Assembly (NCBI GenBank): GCA_913059105.1
Contig: CAJXRL010000028.1
Span: 1 to 17,028, forward strand
Length of the DNA stretch: 17,028 bases
Reading direction: 5' to 3'
DNA from: an uncultured Flavobacteriales bacterium
GTDB lineage: Bacteria; Bacteroidota; Bacteroidia; Flavobacteriales_E; Vicingaceae
The notes beneath the pieces were generated by a model. That model worked only from the letters and a program-made list of their open reading frames with translations, was not told the DNA's origin and ran no database searches. Shown here piece after piece: positions 6,291-13,700 of this stretch. Every line of letters begins with the position of its first letter. The stretch's first letter is position 1. Both the position numbers and the translations under genes were made by a program.

Positions 6291-8042
6291 CTATTTAGCT
6301 GGTTTTGTTTGAAGAAAAAGTTCGTCAAGTTGCTCCTTGCTTACTGGCGCAGGAGCGTCTATCATCACATCACGACCGCTGTTGTTTTTTGGGAAAGCAA
6401 TGTAATCTCTTATGGATTCAGAACCACCAAATAGGGCACACATTCGATCAAAGCCAAGAGCAATTCCACCATGGGGAGGGGCACCGAATTCAAAAGCATC
6501 CATTAAAAATCCAAATTGAGCTTTTGCTTCTTCAACGGTAAAACCTAATAAGCTCAGCATTTTTTCCTGAGTTGCTCTGTTGTGAATTCTGATAGAACCA
6601 CCACCAACTTCAACACCATTAATTACCATGTCGTAAGCATTAGCTCGAACTTCTCCAGGAGCTGATTCCAGCTTGTCAAAATCTTCTAGTTTAGGCGAAG
6701 TAAATGGATGGTGCATGGCGTGGAAACGTTTCGTTTCCTCGTCCCATTCCAACAAAGGAAAGTCTGTTACCCACAGAGGAGCAAAAGTATCTTTATCTCT
6801 TAAGCCTAATTCAGCTCCTAAATGCAGTCTCAGTTCGCTCATCGCAGAACGACTTTTATTTACATCTCCTGAAATAATCAAAATAAGATCCCCTTTTTCA
6901 GCTCCTACTTTATCTGCCCAAGCCTGCTTTTGCTCTTCGTTGTAAAATTTATCTACCGATGATTTGATGCTGCCATCTTCATTCATCTTAGCATAAATTA
7001 ATCCTTTGGCACCAACTTGTGGTCGTCTAACAAAGTCAGTTAAAGCATCTAGTTGTTTTCTAGTGTATGTTGCGCAGTCTTTAGCACAAATGCCAATGAC
7101 TAGTTCAGCTTCATCAAATACTTTAAATCCTAAATTTTGAGTTACATCGTTTAAATCATGAAACTCCATGCCAAATCGAATGTCGGGTTTGTCAGAACCA
7201 TATAAACGCATTGCATCTGCATAATCCATCCTTGGAAAATCTTTTAATTCAACTCCTTTTACAGATTTGAATAAGTGACGCATCATGTGTTCGAAGGTGC
7301 TAAGAATATCTTCTTGCTCTACAAAAGTCATTTCACAGTCAATCTGAGTAAACTCAGGCTGACGATCCGCTCTTAAATCTTCATCTCTAAAACATTTTAC
7401 AATTTGAAAGTAGCGATCGAAACCCGAAACCATCAACAATTGCTTGAAAGTTTGAGGAGATTGCGGTAAAGCGTAAAACTGCCCTTCGTTCATTCTTGAA
7501 GGAACAACAAAGTCACGGGCTCCTTCAGGAGTAGATTTAATTAAAACAGGCGTTTCAACTTCAATGAAATCAGCACTGTCAAGGTAATTTCTAACTTCTT
7601 TTGCTAACTTACTTCTTAAGAAAAGTTTCTCCTGAACGGGATTTCTTCTTAAATCCAAATAACGATACTTCATTCTTAACTCTTCACCACCATCAGTCTC
7701 GTTTTCGATAGTGAAGGGAGGCGTTTTGGAGGCATTTAATACGGTTAGTTTAGAAACATTGATTTCAATGTTTCCAGTTGGCATTTTATCATTTTTACTG
7801 CTTCGTTCCACAACAGTTCCTTCAATTTGAATGACATATTCTCTGCCCAACGCTCGTGCTTGTTTACAGATTTCTGCATTGTCATCCATATTGAACGTCA
7901 ACTGAGTTAGTCCATATCTGTCTCTTAAATCAACAAAAGTTAATCCGCCAAGGTCTCTTGATTTTTGTACCCAGCCCGATAGTTTTACCGTATCGTTAAG
8001 ATTATCAATGCGTAATTCTCCGCAGTTGTGTGTTCTAAGCAT
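6291..8042 (-). CDS. aspS: Aspartate--tRNA ligase
   Basis: The protein has 583 aa, the usual length of bacterial AspRS. The order is an N-terminal OB-fold anticodon-binding domain (about 1-105), then the class II catalytic core. Motif 1 is near FIEVETPVLIKSTPEGARDF (159-178), motif 2 is FRDEDLRADRQPEFTQID (218-235) and motif 3 is GGIALGFDRMCALFGG (525-540). The bacterial GAD insertion lies at about 290-410. It charges tRNA-Asp in the cytoplasm. Leu31 in RDLGG stands at the position where non-discriminating enzymes have His (P. aeruginosa His31), so this looks like a discriminating, tRNA-Asp-only enzyme. It is the first gene of the minus-strand group and is divergent from tadA across 354 bp. 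Confidence 0.97.
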   Translation of the reverse strand: MLRTHNCGELRIDNLNDTVKLSGWVQKSRDLGGLTFVDLRDRYGLTQLTFNMDDNAEICKQARALGREYVIQIEGTVVERSSKNDKMPTGNIEINVSKLTVLNASKTPPFTIENETDGGEELRMKYRYLDLRRNPVQEKLFLRSKLAKEVRNYLDSADFIEVETPVLIKSTPEGARDFVVPSRMNEGQFYALPQSPQTFKQLLMVSGFDRYFQIVKCFRDEDLRADRQPEFTQIDCEMTFVEQEDILSTFEHMMRHLFKSVKGVELKDFPRMDYADAMRLYGSDKPDIRFGMEFHDLNDVTQNLGFKVFDEAELVIGICAKDCATYTRKQLDALTDFVRRPQVGAKGLIYAKMNEDGSIKSSVDKFYNEEQKQAWADKVGAEKGDLILIISGDVNKSRSAMSELRLHLGAELGLRDKDTFAPLWVTDFPLLEWDEETKRFHAMHHPFTSPKLEDFDKLESAPGEVRANAYDMVINGVEVGGGSIRIHNRATQEKMLSLLGFTVEEAKAQFGFLMDAFEFGAPPHGGIALGFDRMCALFGGSESIRDYIAFPKNNSGRDVMIDAPAPVSKEQLDELFLQTKPAK

Positions 8043-8219
8043 GCTCTAAATTTTGTGCGAAATTAGGAAAGTCAATGTTAACTAGCGAAGGTGATAGAAT
8101 GATCTTTGGTAAAGGAGTTATAATCGCAGTATTTCAGAGAAAAAAAAGAAAGATAAAGGAAAAAGAGTAAAAAATATAAAACGAATAGCGTCTGAAGTAA
8201 ACTTTTCTCTTTCGTATTT

Positions 8220-8330
8220 AGTTCTTCATCTTTTTATTAATTGTCATTTATCTTTCAGCCGCAGTCCTTCATCGTTTTATAATTTTTCTTTTCTTTTTCA
8301 TCTCTAGTCCTTCATCGTTTTCTAATTTTA
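8220..8330. repeat. Degenerate 43-bp tandem repeat, about 2.6 copies
   Basis: Three units begin exactly 43 bp apart at 8220, 8263 and 8306. The cores are AGTTCTTCATCTTTTT, AGTCCTTCATCGTTTT and AGTCCTTCATCGTTTT. Units 2 and 3 agree in 23 of their first 25 bases, while unit 1 is more diverged. The third unit runs into the CATTCAA heptamer array. All units are pyrimidine-rich on the plus strand. Confidence 0.75.
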
Positions 8331-8392
8331 CATTCAACATTCAACATTCAACATTCAACATTCAACATTCAACATTCAACATTCTTCATTCC
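8331..8392. repeat. Heptamer tandem array CATTCAA x7 plus two degenerate units
   Basis: Seven perfect CATTCAA units fill 8331-8379. CATTCTT (8380-8386) and CATTCC (8387-8392) follow. The array ends 4 bp before the tadA ATG, and the last perfect unit ends 17 bp before it. It lies in the 5' untranslated or promoter region of tadA, so changes in copy number would alter leader length or promoter spacing without shifting the reading frame. Confidence 0.95.
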
Positions 8393-8396
8393 AACT

Positions 8397-8846
8397 ATGA
8401 TTCAGCCTTTCGACGATCAATATTTTATGACACAAGCTTTAAATGAAGCCAATATTGCTTTTGACAAGGATGAGATTCCAATTGGAGCTGTCATTGTGCA
8501 TGATTTTAAGATTATTGCAAGAGCGCATAACTTAACCGAAACTTTGAATGATGTTACTGCTCATGCAGAAATGCAAGCGTTCACGGCGGCGGCTGATTTT
8601 TTAGGAGGGAAATATTTAAAAGAATGTACGCTTTATGTTACCCTTGAGCCCTGTGTGATGTGCGCAGGGGCTTCTTATTGGACACAGTTGAAAAGAGTTG
8701 TTTTTGGAGCAAAAGATGAAAGGCCTCGTCAGCAAGCCATCGATAAAATAGCCTTGTTTCATCCAAAAACCGAAATTGTAGGAGGAACGATGGCTGGAGA
8801 TTGTAAGGACTTGTTGCAGTTGTTTTTTGAAGAGAAGCGGAATTAG
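8397..8846 (+). CDS. tadA: tRNA-specific adenosine deaminase TadA
   Basis: The protein has 149 aa, typical length. The cytidine/deoxycytidylate deaminase-type zinc site is complete: HAE at 56-58 (His56 ligand, Glu58 general acid/base) and PCVMC at 85-89 (Cys86 and Cys89 ligands). It converts adenosine 34 of tRNA-Arg(ACG) to inosine. The ATG at 8397 gives the normal N-terminal helix with FMTQALNEA. The internal ATG at 8427 would remove the start of that helix. The gene is alone on the plus strand, preceded by the repeat array and converging with the CAP-domain gene. A more general nucleoside deaminase is less likely, given the length and the TLEPCVMCAGA context. Confidence 0.94.
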   Translation: MIQPFDDQYFMTQALNEANIAFDKDEIPIGAVIVHDFKIIARAHNLTETLNDVTAHAEMQAFTAAADFLGGKYLKECTLYVTLEPCVMCAGASYWTQLKRVVFGAKDERPRQQAIDKIALFHPKTEIVGGTMAGDCKDLLQLFFEEKRN

Positions 8847-8987
8847 TTAGCAAGTCAATGACATGAATTCAGTATTTACATTTAATTGCGCCTAAGAACA
8901 GAGAAAGTAGATATAGAGCTCGAACAAGCACCTAAGAAAATTGCACAGAAATTGAAACGGACCGTGAAGGAGCCTTGATTTTAAGGT

Positions 8988-11624
8988 TTATTTTACTTCG
9001 TTGTCCTCTTCCTCTAACATTTCAATGGCGTAGTTTTTAAAATCAGCACAGCTGTCACAGTAAAGGTCTCTTACACTTTCATCATCAAAAACTTGAAAGC
9101 TAATATTGCAGGGCCCTACAAATAGAGAGCACCATTCATTTTTAGGATAGAGCGGATGAATAGTTCTGAGCCATTTTCCATAACCTGTAGCGGGAAATTC
9201 AATGCTATTCTGATAACTTAATTTTGTGAACAGAAAGATAAGGGGAAGATTTGGATTTTCTAAGCTGATTCTTGGTTGCAATAGCGAATAGGCTAAATCA
9301 TATCGTTCAATGAAAACGAATAGTTCGGCAACTTGTAAAAGCTCAGTTTCTGACACTTTATTAGAATTATACTTAGAAAAAATATAATGTGCGGCAATAT
9401 CAAAAATGTCTTTAGATTCCATTAAGTCTCTCTCATTTAAAACGTTCAAGTATATTTTGATAAAGATGGAGTCCAATTCGAATGCAGAATGAATGTGCTG
9501 CTCATTGATAAGTTTGAGCTTACTTTCTATATTCTCCGATTTTATTGCCAATGCAATGGAATCGTTTTCAACAGCAAGAATCGACTCAACAACCGCGTTT
9601 CTGCGAATAATTGAATAATCAGGAGGTGCCTCAGTGGTCGGTTTTTGAGCAAAGATCAATAGCTTCTCTAATTTAGTCCAGGAATTAATTTCCGCTTCTA
9701 ACCCTAATTTATGGCACATGCTTGTGTATTGAATTAAGCAGGTTAGCATTGTTGTTTCATGCGGGGGCTTAAAAGAATATAGAATGGAAGGGTCTAAATT
9801 TCTTGTTCTAATTTCAAAATAGATGGAGCCAAGTAATTTGGATAACCTGTTGCTTATGCTGGAAGGTTTTAAAGCATTCACCGACTTGCTATTTAATTGA
9901 CTTATTAGATTTTTATATTCTTTTTGATATAGTTTGAATTTGAACTTGTTGTAATTGTATGTAGCTTTTATTTGAATTTGTGCATATCGCTGAGAATCGA
10001 GCAAAATTTCTAAAAGCTCATTCCTTTGTTCTAAACCAACAACCGAGTCAACGTATTCTTTTTGGCGTTTTTGTGGCCATTCTTTAAGATAGTCGAAAGT
10101 AGTATCGCTTTTAACTTGTTTGTTGAAAAAAAGCCAATTAGATTCTGTTTGGATGGATACATGAGCCGAATATGTTTGTTTGGATTGAATGGCAGTGGCC
10201 AAAGACTGAGCTCTTTCCTTTTGAAGTTTAAGGTTAATTTGCTCTGAACCTTCAATAGAGGAATAGGCTCGAATGTTAATTTCCTCAAGAATATATTCTG
10301 CTACATCTGGAAATAAGTATTCCTTAATCTCATCAAAATTATACTGTGAGCTTCCTTTTTTAAAATAGAACGTATAGGTAGAGTCTATTTTAGGAATAAC
10401 CAAGTGGATGGTATCCATATTGATCGGTAGGTAAAACTGGGGTGAAGGGTATGGGGCAATTTTATCTCCACAGATATTGGTAAGGTGTCTCACTCTAACA
10501 ACCTCTTTTTTGTTAATGTAAACTAAGTTGGACTCAACTAAACCGGCCATGTCTTCAGGAGACTTTGCCAAATTTATTTTAAAATACTTCTTAGGTAGTG
10601 GGTTAAATGAGTTTCTAATCGACTTGAAAATAGAATCTGTGGTGAAGTTTTTTTGTAAGGTAGTCCAATAATTGTATTTGACTCTTTGCTTTAGCTTCTT
10701 ATAATAAATTGGCTTGCTAACAGTGCCTGAGAATTGGCATTGGCCATTTCTTCTACTTTGCGCTGTGTAATATTCAGGATTTCCACAAGCATAAGACTCG
10801 TAACTGACAAATTCCAATGCAAGACCATCTCGTCTTTTGTTAATCAATTTAGTTAAATGCGAGACTCCTGATGTGCTCACTCGATTGTTGCGTCCATTTG
10901 GCTCAATTCGAAGTATTTTGTTGTCTTGGTCTATAATATCGTTGGAATATAATTCGTTTTTCGGCTGAGGGTTTTTTAGCTTCCATGCATGTAATCCTTT
11001 ATGAAGCGTCTTATTCACCTCGTCGAAAGATGATGCAGGATCTTGAATGTCATTAGTTGAGTACTGAAAGAAATCACCATTCTCTTGAAATTGATATTTG
11101 TATAAAATGTTTGCAAATTTCTGAACAATGATAACGGATCGATTTTCTCGATTTATTGAAACCGCAAGACCTGTGACATCATATTCTTTAGTGATGATGT
11201 TCTTAAAATGCCCTTTGCTAGCTACCCATTGAGCTGCAATATCTGCAGCAAGGCTTTTGTAATCTTTATGAATTACTTTATTATTAAGTTGCGTTAAGTA
11301 GAAGTTTAGAGCAATATTTTCTCCAACGAAATAATGTTTTGTTGCGCCGTAGAACTCCGCTCGCAATTGTGGCGTTTCATATTCAGAAATTCCTTTTTCG
11401 TAATGTGTTAACTTTCTCTCTTTTAGAAGATAATTTGAATGGTGCTTTGCGGCAATGTAAAGTATAGAATCATTCACCAGCGGTTTCAGTTGGTGAACTT
11501 TTCGCACGCTGTCTATTTTAATTTTAATTAGATGCTCTAAGTAGAGTTCATTAATTGGTTCGGAAATATACTGGGCTGAAATGAATAGTGGGAAAAAAGA
11601 GAGGACAAACAAAACCCATTTCAA
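8988..11624 (-). CDS. Large secreted CAP-domain protein with OmpA-like segment
   Basis: The protein has 878 aa. A signal peptide spans residues 1-18 (MKWVLFVLSFFPLFISAQ). A CAP/SCP-PR1-type domain at about 25-172 shows His62, GENIA (101-105) and GHFKNI (138-143), the residues that line the CAP cavity. A middle region with Cys280, Cys296 and Cys385 is unassigned. Residues of about 415-490 contain INIRAYSSIEGSEQINLKL followed by KERAQSL, like the OmpA-family peptidoglycan-associated core. Residues of about 560-800 look helical and repeat-like (possibly TPR-type), and the C-terminus holds Cys832, Cys839, Cys856 and Cys859 in a compact Cys-rich end. Function is unknown; a periplasmic or outer-envelope protein touching peptidoglycan is likely. 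It lies 104 bp downstream of a SPOR-domain gene on the same strand. Confidence 0.8.
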   Translation of the reverse strand: MKWVLFVLSFFPLFISAQYISEPINELYLEHLIKIKIDSVRKVHQLKPLVNDSILYIAAKHHSNYLLKERKLTHYEKGISEYETPQLRAEFYGATKHYFVGENIALNFYLTQLNNKVIHKDYKSLAADIAAQWVASKGHFKNIITKEYDVTGLAVSINRENRSVIIVQKFANILYKYQFQENGDFFQYSTNDIQDPASSFDEVNKTLHKGLHAWKLKNPQPKNELYSNDIIDQDNKILRIEPNGRNNRVSTSGVSHLTKLINKRRDGLALEFVSYESYACGNPEYYTAQSRRNGQCQFSGTVSKPIYYKKLKQRVKYNYWTTLQKNFTTDSIFKSIRNSFNPLPKKYFKINLAKSPEDMAGLVESNLVYINKKEVVRVRHLTNICGDKIAPYPSPQFYLPINMDTIHLVIPKIDSTYTFYFKKGSSQYNFDEIKEYLFPDVAEYILEEINIRAYSSIEGSEQINLKLQKERAQSLATAIQSKQTYSAHVSIQTESNWLFFNKQVKSDTTFDYLKEWPQKRQKEYVDSVVGLEQRNELLEILLDSQRYAQIQIKATYNYNKFKFKLYQKEYKNLISQLNSKSVNALKPSSISNRLSKLLGSIYFEIRTRNLDPSILYSFKPPHETTMLTCLIQYTSMCHKLGLEAEINSWTKLEKLLIFAQKPTTEAPPDYSIIRRNAVVESILAVENDSIALAIKSENIESKLKLINEQHIHSAFELDSIFIKIYLNVLNERDLMESKDIFDIAAHYIFSKYNSNKVSETELLQVAELFVFIERYDLAYSLLQPRISLENPNLPLIFLFTKLSYQNSIEFPATGYGKWLRTIHPLYPKNEWCSLFVGPCNISFQVFDDESVRDLYCDSCADFKNYAIEMLEEEDNEVK

Positions 11625-11728
11625 TGGGGAATTGAAGTGGGTAGGTCTAGCTGGATCACAGAAATTGATTGAGTGTTTTATTGTTTAAGTATTAAGGCAT
11701 TCTCCCTTTTGATGAATTGAAGCGTTGT

Positions 11729-12196
11729 TTATTTTGTTTTCGGTTCAATCTCTCCCTTCACTAGAAAAGCATTTGGAAAAATTTCCTGTATAACTTTAAG
11801 TTGTTGGTTGGCCTCCAATCTGTCTAAAAAATCTCCTACTCTCACTTTATAATTTGGAGCTTGGTACACCAAATAACTTTTAATGTCAGCGAAATTTTTT
11901 AGGAATTTAGATTTGGCTTTAACTGCTTCAAGTCTATTCGCACTAGAAAAAAGTTGAACGCGATAGCCGTTGTATTTTTTGTTCTCTAAGTAGTCCTCTA
12001 TTAGTAGGTCGATTTTTTCACTCTTTTTTTCGACTAATCCAAATACGCTGTTGGCTGAATCTATTGTAACTGCTTGTGCAGAAGAATCTAATAAAATAGA
12101 AGCTTGCTTAACCTGTCGGGCATAATGTTTAATAGTGTCTTGCGCCGAGCTAGATGAGAAGCTGAAGAACAGTGCTACTACGATAATTAATCTCAT
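11729..12196 (-). CDS. Secreted SPOR-domain protein
   Basis: The protein has 155 aa from the preferred start at 12196, which begins MRLIIVVALFFSFSSSSA, a clean signal peptide. The reading frame stays open up to 12253 and would add 19 residues, but those would bury the signal peptide and span a good promoter element at 12214-12221. The SPOR domain (PF05036) covers about 75-148, starting YRVQLFSS and including YKVRVGDF. SPOR domains bind denuded septal peptidoglycan glycans, so the protein is probably periplasmic and linked to cell division or wall remodelling. A short helical linker rich in Lys and Asp precedes the domain. The downstream neighbour on the same strand is the CAP/OmpA-like protein, which suggests a shared envelope role. 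Confidence 0.85.
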   Translation of the reverse strand: MRLIIVVALFFSFSSSSAQDTIKHYARQVKQASILLDSSAQAVTIDSANSVFGLVEKKSEKIDLLIEDYLENKKYNGYRVQLFSSANRLEAVKAKSKFLKNFADIKSYLVYQAPNYKVRVGDFLDRLEANQQLKVIQEIFPNAFLVKGEIEPKTK

Positions 12197-12213
12197 TGAA
12201 ATCAAATTTTGAA

Positions 12214-12221
12214 CAAAGATA
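12214..12221 (-). promoter_or_regulatory. Possible -7 element (TATCTTTG) before SPOR gene
   Basis: On the minus strand TATCTTTG matches TAnnTTTG and ends 17 bp before the preferred ATG at 12196, leaving a short leader. A TTG lies 13 bp upstream, closer than the usual -33 spacing. Its position inside the longer open frame favours the shorter protein. Confidence 0.4.
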
Positions 12222-12325
12222 GCGAAGTTCATGCCAATTAGCCTTTTCTGCAATTTAACATTTGTTAGCAGTAATTTAGAAGCATTCTAAATTAGCCGGT
12301 AGCGCTTTAATTTTATAGGAATGAT

Positions 12326-12409
12326 ATGGCAACAATAAGAGTTGTGGTTAAATTTGCAATCGGTAAAAAATGGTTTTACCTCAATAACGGTTTAAAAGAT
12401 AAAACCTAA
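12326..12409 (+). CDS. Candidate 27-aa small ORF upstream of actA
   Basis: ATG GCA ACA ATA runs open for 27 codons to TAA at 12407-12409, ending 10 bp before actA. The product is basic and moderately hydrophobic (starts MATIRVVVKFAIGKKWFYL). There is no ribosome-binding signal, and a TAnnTTTG promoter element lies inside it, which argues against translation. GGTTTTA (12372-12378) and TAAAACC (12400-12406) can form a stem near its 3' end. It may be chance or a leader peptide. Confidence 0.18.
   Translation: MATIRVVVKFAIGKKWFYLNNGLKDKT
12349..12356 (+). promoter_or_regulatory. Possible -7 element (TAAATTTG) before act operon
   Basis: TAAATTTG matches TAnnTTTG and would give a leader of roughly 55-60 nt before the actA ATG at 12420. 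No TTG occurs at the standard -33 distance. The leader contains the 7-bp stem GGTTTTA/TAAAACC (12372-12406). Confidence 0.35.
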
Positions 12410-12419
12410 TTAGCTAAAT

Positions 12420-13673
12420 ATGAACGTAATATCATTCAAAAAACCAGCCAACCTCTTTCTCGGTCTGTTTTCTTTTTTGTTAGCATTTAGTGTGTCAACA
12501 ACGTCACTTCAAGCGCAAGAAGACGGAGAAAAATTATTCAAAAGCTACTGTGCCTCTTGCCACAGTCCTGGAGCAAACCAATTGGTTGGTCCCGGTCTTG
12601 CAGGTGTTTACGACAAATACGAAAAAGAGTGGTTGTATAAATGGATCAAAAATTCTGGGGCGTTGATTGCTTCAGGTGATGATCAAGCGGTAGCTGTATA
12701 TGAGCAATATGCAAAGGTTGCTATGCCAGCTCAACCTGTAACGGATGTTCAGATTGATGCAATTTTGGAATACGTTAAGGCATATAAGCCGCCGGTTGCT
12801 GATGTGGTTGTTCAGGATGGTCCTGTGGCAGTAGAAGATGAAGGAATGTCAAGCTATACTATTGTTGGTATAGTTGTTTTGTTCTTAATTCTAATTATTT
12901 TACTAAGAAAAGTTCAATACATATTTACTGCTGCTAAGGCGAGAGATTCTGGCGAGGAAATGCCAGAAGAAACTACGTTGACGCAAGCGTTGGGAATAAC
13001 GGTTTCTCAAAACAAGACCATTTTTGCCTTGCTAGGTATAGTTTGTTTATGTCTTTTCGCTAAAGGTGGATGGGATTCTGCATTTGGTGTTGGAGTTTTT
13101 CAAGGATACGAGCCGGAGCAGCCAATTAAGTTTTCTCATGAGTTGCATGCAGGAACAAATGGAATTGACTGTAATTATTGCCATAATAGTGCTTCTTACT
13201 CGAAGTCTGCAGGAATTCCTTCTCCAAACTTATGTATGAACTGTCATACATATATTCAGGAAGGACCGCAGTACGGAAAAGAAGAGATAAGTAAAATTTA
13301 TACCGCATTGGATTTTGATCCAGTAACTAAAACTTACGGTCCAAATCAAAAGCCAATCAAGTGGGTAAAAGTTCACAATTTGCCTGATCATGTTTATTTC
13401 AATCACTCTCAGCACGTAACAGTTGGAAAAATCGCTTGTCAGAAATGTCACGGTCCAGTTGAGACGTATACGGTTGGAAAGCAGTATGCCGAATTAACTA
13501 TGGGATGGTGTATCAATTGTCATAGAGAAACAAAAGTTCAAATGGCCGATAACGGTTATTACGATGAAATTCACGAAAGACTTCCAGAAGAGTTGAAGAA
13601 ACAATATTTAGAAGATGGTACAATTACCGTTTCTGAATTAGGAGGAATTGAGTGTGGAAAGTGTCATTATTAA
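12420..13673 (+). CDS. actA: Alternative complex III multihaem cytochrome c subunit ActA
   Basis: The protein has 417 aa and is the electron-exit subunit of the quinol:cytochrome c (or quinol:oxidase) complex. A signal peptide covers about 1-32. A small class I-type cytochrome c domain follows with CASCH (44-48) and a likely axial Met102. Two membrane helices (about 147-162 and 200-214) flank a basic cytoplasmic loop. A periplasmic pentahaem domain carries CNYCH (251-255), CMNCH (272-276), CQKCH (340-344), CINCH (364-368) and CGKCH (412-416). That makes six c-type haems. The Rhodothermus ActA I recall is pentahaem only, so the N-terminal domain looks like an addition. actB follows after 27 bp. 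It is the first gene of the act operon. Confidence 0.93.
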   Translation: MNVISFKKPANLFLGLFSFLLAFSVSTTSLQAQEDGEKLFKSYCASCHSPGANQLVGPGLAGVYDKYEKEWLYKWIKNSGALIASGDDQAVAVYEQYAKVAMPAQPVTDVQIDAILEYVKAYKPPVADVVVQDGPVAVEDEGMSSYTIVGIVVLFLILIILLRKVQYIFTAAKARDSGEEMPEETTLTQALGITVSQNKTIFALLGIVCLCLFAKGGWDSAFGVGVFQGYEPEQPIKFSHELHAGTNGIDCNYCHNSASYSKSAGIPSPNLCMNCHTYIQEGPQYGKEEISKIYTALDFDPVTKTYGPNQKPIKWVKVHNLPDHVYFNHSQHVTVGKIACQKCHGPVETYTVGKQYAELTMGWCINCHRETKVQMADNGYYDEIHERLPEELKKQYLEDGTITVSELGGIECGKCHY

Positions 13674-13700
13674 GATTTAACAAGAAGCAGTATAAAGCTT

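Larger units (their letters stand above)
8043..8396. other. 354-bp non-coding interval between aspS and tadA
   Basis: No credible ORF or RNA gene is visible. From about 8131 to 8180 the plus strand is almost all purine (A/G runs). From about 8200 to 8330 it is strongly pyrimidine-rich. Then come the 43-bp tandem repeats and the heptamer array annotated separately. The interval must hold the promoters of aspS (minus) and tadA (plus), but I found no TAnnTTTG element in either direction. Confidence 0.8.

Noticed and set aside
6673..6945. Open frame on the plus strand inside aspS, and similar antisense frames in arsS, PNP, gmk, yicC, actA and actB
   Set aside because: They are shadows of strongly supported genes, with no recognisable motifs.
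8331..8392. CRISPR array
   Set aside because: Units are 7 bp with no spacers and no cas genes nearby; this is a simple tandem repeat.
8886..8978. 30-codon frame starting TTG between tadA and the CAP gene, with a Lys/Glu-rich product
   Set aside because: It has a rare start codon and no promoter or ribosome-binding signal. It may be a decayed remnant, but nothing supports a gene. The 141-bp interval 8847-8987 otherwise holds nothing clear.
8968..8987. Small palindromes AAGGAGCCTT and CCTTGATTTTAAGG as terminator of the convergent tadA and CAP genes
   Set aside because: Stems are only 4 bp, with no following U-run in either direction.
12197..12253. 19-residue N-terminal extension of the SPOR protein
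   Set aside because: It would move the signal peptide away from the N-terminus and contains a likely promoter element.
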